A stretch of DNA of 64,000 nt from Argentina anserina. Lineage: Eukaryota > Streptophyta > Magnoliopsida > Rosales > Rosaceae. The notes under the pieces are model-generated. The model ran no database searches. It worked only from the letters and a program-made list of their open reading frames with translations, and had not been told where the DNA came from. Of the stretch, positions 23,184 to 33,336 are shown in pieces. Positions within the stretch are counted from its first letter, which is position 1; every line of letters starts with the position of its first letter. The stretch spans positions 620,001-684,000 of the forward strand of contig NC_065872.1 in the NCBI RefSeq assembly GCF_933775445.1. Direction: 5' to 3'. Made by a program: the position numbers and the translations under genes.

Positions 23184-24906
23184 ATGAAGATCACGGCGCT
23201 GCTGGTCCTCAAGTGCAACCCGGAAGGATCCGACCCGGTTATACTGGCCAACGCCTCCGACACCAGCCACTTCGGCTACTTCCAGCGGTCCAGCGTCAAG
23301 GAGTTCATCGTCTTCGTCGGCCGCACCGTCGCCAAGCGCACGCCTCAAGACCAACGCCAGTCCGTCAAGCACGAAGGTCCGTTGAGTTTTTCCGCCCCTA
23401 TGTGTTTTTGGATTGTTATGATTTGATTGTGATGCAGTTTTTATTTGTGATTTTGTATCTTTGTAGATATTAATCGTGGTGATTTAAGATTTTGTTTTCG
23501 ATATGGTTGAAGAAATCCGAATTCGTGTTTGGTTGTTGTTGTAGAGTATAAAGTGCATTGTTACAACAGCAATGGTCTCTGTGCATTGGGATTCATGGAT
23601 GATCACTATCCAGTTAGGAGTGCGTTTTCGCTGCTCAACCAGGTGAATACAAATTCTGTATTGTTTTCGTTTCGCTGTGGTGGCTCTGTTAGGAGAAGAA
23701 TGAATTGTATTTTCACTAACTTGTCGCATCGTGCTTTCTGTGGTGGATTGATCTTTGTGTCGTCCGATGGGGTTAGGTTCTAGTGTTTTTCCCAGTCACG
23801 AGTCTAATTGGGCTCTAGCTGCTGAAATTCAAAGGTTTTAGTTGTTATTTTGAAGCTCTGGATTTCAAGCATGTCTAGTTTTACGAATAGGAAACTGATT
23901 ACGCTTTGGGATTGCAACTTTTAAGTAGGGTTTGGATTTCTGATCAGATATATTTGCAAATATGTGTCATAAAGTGGTCAGTACATTTGTACAACTTGTT
24001 TGATCTTGCGTCTCTTATGAAGAAGGAATTGCTATGATTTCTAGGTGTTAGATGAGTATCAGAAGAAATTTGGTGATTCTTGGAAGGCTGCACAAGTGGA
24101 CAGCACAGAATCATGGCCCTACCTAAATGAGGCTCTGACTAAATTCCAGGTGTGTTGAAAATTTCTTGTTTTGTTTCTCATGTTATATTAGCTGGAATGA
24201 TAAGACATTAAAGCAATTGAAAGTTAATGAGCTACGACTGAATTCAGTTTTTTCTTCTGTATATTTCAGGACCCTGCAGAAGCTGATAAGTTATTGAAAA
24301 TTCAGCGGGAATTGGATGAAACAAAGATTATTCTTGTGAGTTTTGTGCCTTGAACTACTCTTGATCACGGAAATAGTTGCCTGTCTTTATGATTTTGCTA
24401 ATTCATTTTGTTCTATAATTTCAATAATCGGCTGAAGGATTTTACTGAATAATGATTGACACATCTTGTATGTTCTAACTCATTTATCCATCTGAAAAGA
24501 AAAGTAAACGAGGAAATATCTTCACCTACCATATGCAGCAACAGATTGGTCACCTTATACTTTACTAACATGGCTTTTCTTTTTGTTTCTTTCTTTGGTG
24601 CAGCATAAGACTATTGACAGTGTACTTGCACGAGGTGAGAAACTGGACAGCTTGGTTGAAAAGAGTTCGGATCTTAGCACAGCATCACAGGTACTAACAA
24701 TTGTCGTGTTACTTTTCAGTCGCCGGTGCAAAGTTCACGGACTGACTTAGTGCATGTCATTATTTCTCCATAGTGCATACACTGACACAGTATGTATCAT
24801 TAAGTTGCTGGTACGATTGCCTGATGATGATGTGGTTTTTCTTTTGTTCGAACAGATGTTCTACAAGCAGGCAAAAAAGACCAATTCTTGTTGTACCATA
24901 CTGTAA
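23184..24906 (+). CDS. YKT61: R-SNARE YKT6 (YKT61)
   Basis: Longin-type R-SNARE acting in Golgi, endosomal and vacuolar fusion; it cycles on and off membranes through lipid attachment. Exons: 23184-23376, 23545-23642, 24045-24149, 24270-24335, 24604-24690, 24856-24906; 199 residues, the usual length. The longin domain covers about residues 1-130 (MKITALLVLKCNPEGSDPVI, SHFGYFQRSSVKEFIVF). The SNARE motif covers about 138-195, with the zero-layer Arg164 in DSVLARGEKLDSLVEKS. The C-terminus CCTIL carries two Cys: the first for palmitoylation, the second a CaaX-type prenyl acceptor. A final Leu favours geranylgeranyl over farnesyl by known rules. All introns fit GT-AG. Arabidopsis At5g58060 is the syntenic match. 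Confidence 0.97.
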
Positions 24907-26099
24907 GCTTCTGGTTGTAGTGGCAAATTCGTACTGACAAATTCAGTGTTTAAGTTGATGGATGGCAAATTGATGATTGTAATATTTCCATGTCATTTGT
25001 GCATTGTTCGCTTGGCGGAATTCTGTGGATCTTCATTATCTTTAGGGAAACGAATATTCATAGAGGTGTTTCCTCCTGGTTATAGTATGAATACTGTGTT
25101 TCTGTTTGGAAACACAAGTCTATATTCAACTGTGTGCTGTATCATGTTTGTTATATTGTCATTACAATTTTCATAATGATTTTATAAATCTATATGTGCT
25201 TATTCTTTTGAAGCTATTAGTCTTACAGACCATTCAGTATATGAAGATTTCAGAATTTTGTAAGTTCCATGATAGGACTACCGGAACATAACTGAAACGC
25301 AACTAAAATGAGGGAACATGTCATAATCTGGGATTCTGGTCGATGAAGCTTTTCTACGTTCCACGATTAGAACCTTTTGACCTTCATCCTCATACTCTTC
25401 ATATACATGCATGTCTAGGGGAAATACTGTGAGCTATGCCTTATACTGATAATGTAGGAGTCAACATACCCAATCCACCCTCATGGGCTAATAATGTTTA
25501 TATAGGCAACAAGCCAACAAATCCTAAACTAACTAGGAGTCCTAAAATTGTTTGGATGGGTTCGACCTGAATACCTGACATATAAGTGCTGCTTGAACCT
25601 TAAATCGTTGGCATTGATCTCTTTAAACTGTCATGTACGCATCAGTATTCAACAGGTTCACTCATTACTACGGCTGCACTAGATCAGAACTTGGATATGT
25701 TTATCCATCAGTCACAATGATCAAAATTCAAAAGAGCATCTGTGTTTACCTGACCAGTATTTTGAGTCTAACACAGACACCAGTAACAGAGACATAACCT
25801 TCTAAATATAAGCATGCACAAAACACACTAAAGGACAGGTAACGAACCAACCTAAAAGATATAGGATAGGTAACGAAGCAACTGATACTCGTAGCCAAAC
25901 TAATTTTTTTCAAAAGGGGGTCTGGTTATTCATACTAATGTACGTTATCTAAAGTTTATGATCGGACTACTTAAGTCTTCAGTGGCTGAAATATAAGCAA
26001 AATCATGAGTGGAACATTTCCAATAATCTGTAACGTTCTTCACTTTAGAATGAAACTATCATCATTTTGAATGAATCCACGGACTTATACAGATACTAG

Positions 26100-26580
26100 T
26101 GTTCTGTTTCAGGCTCTACATTCACAATACACAGTTACACACTGGAGTCTATAAAAACTAATGCATAACTTGAACGCCAAACAGATACTAAACTATACTA
26201 GAGTTCTGCACATTCATAATACATACTCGACTCTAAAGAAACTAATGCATAACTTAGAACACCAGCCGGTAATGTGGTGGTAGTCCTCGCCTAAACTATA
26301 TTGGGATTGGAACTAAAATAGAGAACAATGTTAGAAATGTGGAGAAATTAACTAATAGGGCTTAAAAATCAAACAACCATTGATCCCAAATGACAGGCCT
26401 TGTGTTAGATTAGACTACACCACATGATACTAATCAGGACAACATAGTATACAACAAGTCAACAACCCTTATGCACGAAAAACACACACGATCAACTCTA
26501 AGAAAAACTAATGCATGATTCCGAACCCCAACCGTAATCACTCCTTGTCTAAACTGGATTGGAATTGGAAACAAATACAT
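26100..26580 (+). repeat. Diverged direct repeats, about three copies
   Basis: Three segments share a unit with (A)CTCTAA(A/G)AAAAACTAATGCATAA followed by an AACxCCxxxCGGTAAT-like piece and a CTAAACTATATTGG-like end (cores near 26155, 26235 and 26500). Copies are incomplete and diverged. Confidence 0.5.
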
Positions 26581-27315
26581 AGGCTTCAATGAGCAGAAAC
26601 TGAACTACCAGGACTTAACAAATAAGCATTATTAGACAATGCTTGCCGGTTATATAGGTGCTGCTTGATCCTATCAAGTATAAACTATCTCAACTATCTG
26701 CTTCCATGTATGGGACCAATGATTAAGAAATTTGTGGGGGTTAAGATTTGACTCATTTTGGACAACCATATAACCATGTCTGCCTTGATCATGATAGCTA
26801 GACATAGACTTCTTGGTTTCTCTCAGCCAAGGGGAATCATAAGCCTAATGCTTCTTGGCAACTTTGCTTTTTCTTTCAAGCTACAACCACAAGATGCTTT
26901 ATCTTCCTTTGTAAGCTTGCTCCTATATTCAAGTCCTAATCATAATGTTTTCTTCCTCTCCAAGCTTCTCCTATGAGTTTTCTTCTCTTCCTATTCTGAA
27001 TAAGGTTTTCTTCTAATAGTACAGTGGATAAAAGAATGAACATTTTCCTTATATTGAACTTACCTCAACATCATCAGTTAAACGACTCAACTAACTTGTT
27101 TACGACTCACTAACCACTTCTTAAAAAATTATATGAAAACGCAACATTATATATGTTACTAAATTTTAAGTATTGTATAAATTTTATGACATCCAAATAC
27201 CAATGTACCATACACCTCGTGTACAAGATCGGATCATGGAGGATCAAAAACATTGGGGCAACGTTGCGATTACCATACGTGTCTAGCAAGTTCGGCAATA
27301 ATGCACCGCACCGCA

Positions 27316-27321
27316 CACGTG
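27316..27321. promoter_or_regulatory. G-box / ABRE in TIL promoter
   Basis: Palindromic CACGTG 185 bases upstream of the TIL start codon, within GCACACGTGTAAGG. bZIP and bHLH factors bind this core; it would suit a stress-induced gene. Function here is inferred. Confidence 0.5.
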
Positions 27322-27386
27322 TAAGGTTCAGAAGCCTCCACGTCCCTACGTCCAAATAACCTTTTTCAACAAAGCCAATGCCACCT

Positions 27387-27399
27387 CTATATATATATA
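27387..27399 (+). promoter_or_regulatory. TATA box of TIL
   Basis: CTATATATATATA about 105 bases upstream of the TIL ATG, a suitable place for a TATA box with a leader of about 75 bases. Confidence 0.6.
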
Positions 27400-27500
27400 C
27401 CTTATCAAGAATGCACCATAACTCTCACAATCAAAATCCTCATAAGATAAACCCTAGCAAACCCTCTCTCTCTCCCAATCCACTCCCCTCACATTTTTCA

Positions 27501-28177
27501 ATGGCAAAGAAAACCATGGAAGTTGTGAAAGGTCTAGACGTACAGAGGTACATGGGCCGCTGGTACGAAATTGCTTCATTCCCATCAAGGTTTCAGCCCA
27601 AGAATGGAGAGAACACAAGAGCCACCTACACTCTGAAAGAAGATGGGACTGTGAATGTGCTCAATGAGACCTGGACTAATGGGGTCAGAGGATATATAGA
27701 GGGCACTGCCTGGAAGGCTGACCCTTCAAGTGATGAGGCAAAGCTCAAAGTCAGATTCTGGGTTCCTCCAATTTTTCCCGTCATCCCTGTTACTGGAGAT
27801 TACTGGGTTTTGTATATTGATGATGAATATCAATATGCTCTCATTGGCCAGCCTAGCAGAAATTACGTTTGGGTATGTGTATCTCTCTGTCTTTTATTTA
27901 TTGGGTAATTGTTCATTTCTGTGTTTCATGGTGTTTGTCTTGTGGGATTTGTGTCTCTGTTTTGTGTGTGACTTTGGTTTTTGGGTGTTTTGGTTAGATA
28001 TTGAGCAGGAAGCCTCATTTGGATGAGGAGATTTACAACCAGCTAGTGCAGAGGGCCAAGGATGAGGAGTATGATGTGAGCAAACTCCACAAGACACCAC
28101 AGAATGAGAGTCCACCAGAAGATGCACCTAATGACACCAAGGGTACCTGGTGGTTCAAGTCCCTCTTGGGAAAATAG
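27501..28177 (+). CDS. TIL: Temperature-induced lipocalin
   Basis: Small membrane-associated lipocalin that protects plant cells against heat, cold and oxidative damage, thought to bind hydrophobic ligands or lipid peroxides. Two exons, 27501-27872 and 27998-28177; 183 residues against about 186 in Arabidopsis. The lipocalin signature GRWYEIASFPSRFQP with invariant Gly19 and Trp21 opens the barrel; later strands are seen in TYTLKEDGTVNVLNE, KLKVRFWVPP and GDYWVLYIDDEYQYALIG. The hydrophobic PIFPVIPVTG loop is characteristic of TIL and is linked to membrane association. The C-terminus is acidic and ends KGTWWFKSLLGK. There is no signal peptide. An upstream in-frame ATG at 27378 is ignored because the conserved start is MAKKTMEVVKGLD. 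Syntenic with At5g58070. Confidence 0.97.
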
Positions 28178-28820
28178 AGAATTTCTTATAGGATTAGCAT
28201 GTTGGGGTTCTGAGTATATATTCTCTAGTATGGATGAATAATCAGAACCCCATTGCGCAACATTAAGATTTGGTTTGGTAATTTATGCTTTTTAGTGTGT
28301 TTTGTGGATGCAAATTGTTTAGAAATTTCCATCCGGATAGTTTCATGTAAGTTGTGGACTCGTGTCTGTCTGACTTGAAGGTTTTTATGTCATATATATC
28401 TGTTTTCTATTCTCCTTTGTTAATATGATTCCATTTACTTGTTGCTTACTGAAACGTAACTTGTTAGACATTACAACTAATGATTGAGACTCTTTGACTC
28501 ATTTTCAGAATGGTTACTGGCTCTTCTGATTCTAAAGGCAACTGTGACCAATTTACTTTCCACATTACTGAATGAGCTCTAGATGAGTACGTTTAAATAG
28601 TTTACTCGACACAAAGATGAGTTTAAATAGTTGATAATTGTTATGGTTGGGATTCTGAGAGTAATCTCGATCCCTTATATTTGGGAGGTACTTTGACTAG
28701 AAATTGGTTATCTTTACGATTTTGACACCAGATTGAATTGGTTTAGGACTAGTTGTCGATCATTATATCTTCATGTTTTCATAGCGTTGGCGAATTCTTG
28801 CGTTTGGATCTGTGTCATTC
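28178..28820. other. Intergenic DNA, TIL 3' UTR
   Basis: AT-rich. The first 200-250 bases are probably TIL 3' UTR. Nothing else recognised. Confidence 0.5.
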
Positions 28821-28946
28821 ATGGCTCAAAGGAGGGCAATTTCAATACCAGAAGATGTTACGGCAGGGGCAATTGTGCCATGCATGGCTCCCAGGTGGGC
28901 AACTTCAATACCGGAAGACATTATGGCAGGGGAAATCGTGCCGAGG
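28821..28946 (+). repeat. 63-bp tandem duplication inside F-box start
   Basis: ATGGCTC at 28821 and again at 28884 begin two copies of a 63-base unit, differing at about a dozen sites. The unit is 21 codons, so the frame is kept; only the second copy resembles a normal F-box helix 1. Confidence 0.85.
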
Positions 28947-29648
28947 TTGCCGGTAGAATCCGTAGGGCGATGCAGATGCGTTTGTAAACGGTGGCGCGCT
29001 CTATTCTCCCACCCAGACTTATTTTTCTCATCGGCTATGAGTTCTATACACTGCCCTTAGACTTAGAGTTGGGAATGCAGAAGTCTTTGGTTGGAATGAG
29101 TCCTCCGCCGTTCAAAAATCCGGCGGATGCTCTCAGTTTTGTAGGCTCCTGCAATGGCTTGGTCGCCTGTGTTGCTGGTGCTTCCATTCAAAGTGGTCGG
29201 TATTTCATACATCGAGAAATCAGCTTGTTTATCTGGAACCCTATAACTGGATTCTACAAGGAATTCATTGGTTGACTATAAGGTCTTCTGATGATGACAA
29301 TAAGGTTGTTGTTGCTCTATTAGATCAAGAACTTCTGCAAGAGGTGCGCGTCTTCTCATTCAACTCCGAGACATGGAAATCGATTAGATGCCCTCTCAAT
29401 CTCTGGCTATACACAATGCAAGTGAAGGGGGTGTTTTTGAGTATAAGAGTCTTCATTGGTTAGCTTACGAGACTGATCCCCATCGTTTAGATAGACCAGC
29501 ATTACCACTTTGCATATTTGCTTTTGATTTGGCAAAGGAGGAGTTTCGGAAAATACAAATGCCTAAGAGTTACCTGATGTATGATGAGCGTTTGGGAGTT
29601 TCTTGTGAAGGATGCCTGGATGTGGCCTTAAACGGGAGATATCAGTGA
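28821..29648 (+). pseudogene. F-box / FBA-domain protein pseudogene
   Basis: An intact relative would be a substrate adaptor of an SCF ubiquitin ligase. The start region encodes ISIPEDIMAGEIVPRLPVES followed by VGRCRCVCKRWRALFSHPDL, a typical F-box. Downstream pieces resemble the F-box-associated region: LSFVGSCNGLVAC and LFIWNPITGFYKEF at about 29040-29275 in a second frame, VRVFSFNSETWKSIRCPLN at about 29345-29405 in a third, and SLHWLAYETD plus LCIFAFDLAKEEFRKIQMP at about 29440-29560 back in the first frame. At least three frameshifts separate these parts, so no full protein can be made. A 63-bp direct duplication at the start repeats the first F-box residues. No intron is evident. Confidence 0.88.
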
Positions 29649-30465
29649 ATAGCATATGCCCCAAACACTTGTTTTTCCGTAGCTTTACAGAGCCTCGAAA
29701 TTAACTTCTTCTTTTTTGTTACAAAATGCTGGACCGGTAGTCAACCACACCGAAGCCTAGAGCATAAGGTACCATCGGGTGTTTTTCACTTGCGGATAAT
29801 TGAACTTGAGATCTTCTTACTACTAGAAGTATCTCAACAGCGTTCGCCCAACAAACAGACATATTATGTTTTTTACCACTAGATTAAACCCCATGGATGA
29901 AATTAACTGTTTAAGTGGCTTTAAACGGAAAATATCAATGAATAATAGACTAATTTGACATTTTCAATTAAAAGAAAATTTATAACCACGTGCACCATGT
30001 CAAAATGTCTCACCAATTCACTTATCGTGATCAATTATATTTCCAAAAAAATACTTTTTAAATATTGAATTAATATTTCATATCTTTAATTTATTTCAAA
30101 CTTTCTTAACCTTATTTTAAATTCCACTTAAATATATCAAAACAGTAGAATTTACTATTTACGAATTTCAGATTTATAAATTTAAAAAAAAACCATCGTT
30201 CATAAACTCCATAAAATTTAAAATTTTCTTATCCAAATGCATTAAATTTTCCAAGTTCCATACCAAAACCACCCCTTCTCTCTGGTAACAATCTTTTTTC
30301 TTATTTTCATGATTACAGCTCATTTATGCGCAACCACTGACCTCTCCAAAACAGTGTTTTAAAACATACCAGAACATTCAGTCGTAGCAGATTCCTGAGT
30401 AGATCTCACTTCCCCCACATAAGCCAGTGACACACTGAAATTCATAGCCAAAGAGAAACAAAAAA
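29649..30465. other. Intergenic AT-rich DNA
   Basis: Very AT-rich between 29930 and 30260. Upstream flank and leader of the ELMO-like gene at the right end. No gene recognised. Confidence 0.5.
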
Positions 30466-32096
30466 ATGACGAGGCGATCTGCCACTTGTTTGAGGTGTTG
30501 CTTGGTGGTGTTTGCGGTGGTTTCAGCTCTAGCAGTTTGTGGACCGGCCCTGTATTGGAGGTTCAAGAAGGGTGTTAAGTTGGGTGATTCCAAGTCTTCT
30601 TGCCCAACTTGCAACTGTGATTGCCCTCCCCCTTTGTCCCTGCTCAAAATTGCTCCTGGTAACTTATCTTATCTCTATGTTAATGGGTTCTTGTTTATTC
30701 TGGTTGTTTGTGTTGAGGTTCTGGTCTTCTGGGTTGTTGGAAAGTTTGGTTCTTTGATGGTTGAAATGAAATTGAAGGGTACCCATGTCATCATTTTTGG
30801 GGTTTGGATCCTTGTTTGGTGCTATTTGGAGCTGCTTTTTGATGCCCAAATTTGATTTACTGTCTGATTTGAGCTAAAGAAGTGAATTTTTGGTTTCTGT
30901 TTCTAGATTTGTGGCCTTTATCTGCTGGTACTGCATTATGAGTTTCAAGCTCTTTACTTTATCGGATTTAATAGTGATAGCCAGTTCTGTTTTGTAGTTA
31001 CTTGTTCCTTTTTCAAGTAAAGTTGAGATCTCGGCTAGTGTTCGTGTAAATTTACAAAGGTTGATGCTTGAATAAAAAAATAAGCAAAACCTGCATATCA
31101 AATATTATCTGTTGAGAATTGCTCTAAAATATGCTTAGTTTGCTCGGTTTTCAATAGCTGTTCAGGAGGTTGTTTAGTTTTAAGTGGTTGTTCACTTTTA
31201 CTTAGAACCTTAAATAGATTTGTAAAGTTCTATGAGAAATGGTTTTTTCTTAGTTTCTTGTGATGAGGGAGTTGAGTTTACTCATGTATTAACTTTTTCA
31301 TCTTTTGGCTCTGGTATGTGTTTGCAGGATTGGCCAATCTCTCAGTCTCAGGTTAGAACACATCCTACCCTATATCTTTGCTGTGTTATTTTTTTCTTCT
31401 ACTTTTGTTTTTCTTTTGCTCCAGTTTGGATAAGTGGGGCTTGGATGTTTTCTTCATTTGCTTGTTATAATAAAATTGAGTAACATTGTTTCAATTCTCA
31501 GTATGCAAATGTTTCCATTCTGATGAGTTGATAGATTTTTCTTTTCATTTACTCTGAAAATACTGTTGGAACCTATCATTCGATCAAGGCAGATGAGAAA
31601 AAGACTATTTGTAATTACCATTTAAAGAAAACACCATTTTCTATTCTACTTTAATTATATTGAAGTATGCATACGTGTTTTATTGATATGGAATAGGGTC
31701 ACCATAAATTGTTGTTCTAAACAAGCTTCCATTCATTGCTTCCCCAGTTCTGGAATCATGTATATGATTTGATCATTAATATGTGATGTAACAGATTGCG
31801 GAAGTAATGACCCAGATCTGAAGCAGGAGATGGAGAAGCAGTTTGTGGACCTTTTAACAGAAGAGTTGAAGCTGCAGCAAGCTGTTGCGGAGGAGCACAC
31901 CAGACACATGAACATTACATTTGCTGAAGCTAAAAGGGTCGCTATTCAGTACCAGAGAGAAGCAGAAAAATGCAATGCTGCAACAGAAACATGTGAGGAA
32001 GCAAGAGAGCGTAGCGAGGCATTGCTCATCAAGGAGAGAAAGGTGACTGCCTTGTGGGAAAGACGAGCGCGTCAAGTAGGTTGGGAAGGAGAATAG
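30466..32096 (+). CDS. ELMO / DUF1068 Golgi membrane protein
   Basis: DUF1068 proteins of Arabidopsis (ELMO1-5, including NKS1) are single-pass Golgi proteins described as scaffolds for homogalacturonan synthesis, affecting cell adhesion and salt tolerance. Exons: 30466-30658, 31328-31351 (a 24-base microexon), 31795-32096; 172 residues. MTRRSATCLRC precedes one membrane segment (LVVFAVVSALAVCGPALYW, about residues 13-31). A Cys-rich CPTCNCDCPPP follows, then a helical coiled-coil-like region (LLTEELKLQQAVAEEHTRHM, QREAEKCNAATETCEEARE). It ends RARQVGWEGE, the conserved family tail. Splice phases agree at both introns. Which ELMO paralogue it matches cannot be told by eye. Confidence 0.92.
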
Positions 32097-32453
32097 TTTG
32101 TAAAACATGATTACTGCAAGTCGTTCTATTGATCTACGTCTCCCAGTATTATACCTACAACCAAGCAAATGGCTTCAGTTGTACCCTCGTTACAGCATGA
32201 GTGATATCTTCTCTTCCAATTGTTGTCCTAATGTTGTATTGCCCATAAATGGCATATAGTTATTATGTTTTCCTTTATAAACATGACCCATTTCAGTACA
32301 AATAGAGATACCAGTTCAAGAATGGAATTTGAATATGAATGAATTACTACCTCTCGTTAGCTTAATTAATCTGTACCATATGTTAGCATTTTATGTCTAT
32401 TTCATATTTCTTGATTGGGGATTAGAGAACAAACTATCAATCTATTATCACTG

Positions 32454-32551
32454 TCTTATTTAGTATTAGGCTATTAGCTGATTCACCTCCTTGATTAGGT
32501 TGATATCTATGGCTTATTTAGTATAAGATGATTCACCTCCTTGATTAGGTG
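32454..32551 (+). repeat. Direct duplication of TTATTTAGTAT...GATTCACCTCC unit
   Basis: Two adjacent copies, 59 bases apart, share CTTATTTAGTAT and the longer GATTCACCTCCTTGATTAGG. Confidence 0.75.
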
Positions 32552-32969
32552 CCATCTCCTAATCAGATTATATGACTTGAAGTATGGCAACTTCATCTCC
32601 TTGATTATATGGAATATCAAATCTGACTCAAACAAGTAAAGAAGATCCGAATTATGGCTCATCAGAATGACCAACTCATCTCCATGGTTATAGACAATTG
32701 ATCATATCTCTCCAGACGACTCTATATAGTATATATCTCCATTGCTCACTCTTGATAGCCGCTCCCAAAGTGTCTCCTCCATTTTTTACCCAAAGGTGAA
32801 AGTAAATCAGCCTAAGGTCTTCTCTGTCGGCGCAGGTAAGCAGCATTGACTTTCTCCACACAATTTTGTACGTACTATTTTCTTATTTGAAATACAAAGG
32901 GATGCTAATAGCACGAGGGGCTGTACCAAAAGACGCGGTTTCAGACTTTCAACATTCATGCACTCACAA

Positions 32970-32992
32970 GACACACACACACACACACACAC
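32970..32992 (+). repeat. (CA)n microsatellite
   Basis: About eleven CA dinucleotides. Confidence 0.9.
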
Positions 32993-33336
32993 AAACCAAA
33001 CCCAGCTGTGAGAGACCCTCTGATGGTGAATTGTACACAATTCAATATTTTAACATGCAAAATCCCATTAATATAATCCCGGATTGTATCATCATCACAT
33101 AAACTATTCCAAACAGATCCATTTCCAACCTAGAGATCTTATTGCACTTAATACCCCGATCGTAGATACTTTGGCTAAAAACCAATGTTTTTGTCTTCCT
33201 GGGGTTCCTCTGAAACTTGTGTGTTGTCCTTCTCCGATGAAGCTTCTGTTGTGTAGGTGATTCCTAGAACCATCTTGGGTTTCTATTTTTGGAAAGGTTA
33301 TAACGGACTTTGATGTTGGCGGGTAAGTTTCTGAAA

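Larger units (their letters stand above)
24907..27500. other. Intergenic DNA between YKT6 and TIL
   Basis: About 2.6 kb without a supported gene. It holds the YKT6 3' UTR, a set of degenerate repeats at about 26100-26580, and the TIL promoter at its right end. Scattered short open frames have no family resemblance. Confidence 0.5.
32097..33336. promoter_or_regulatory. ELMO-like 3' flank and CBP60 promoter / 5' UTR
   Basis: A TATA-like TCTATATAG at 32721-32729 is followed by a donor-like GCAGGTAAGC at about 32834, suggesting that the CBP60 leader begins near 32750 and contains an intron spliced into the region just before 33337 (exact acceptor unsure). A (CA)n microsatellite at 32970-32992 and a 59-bp direct duplication at 32454-32551 also lie here. 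Confidence 0.45.
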
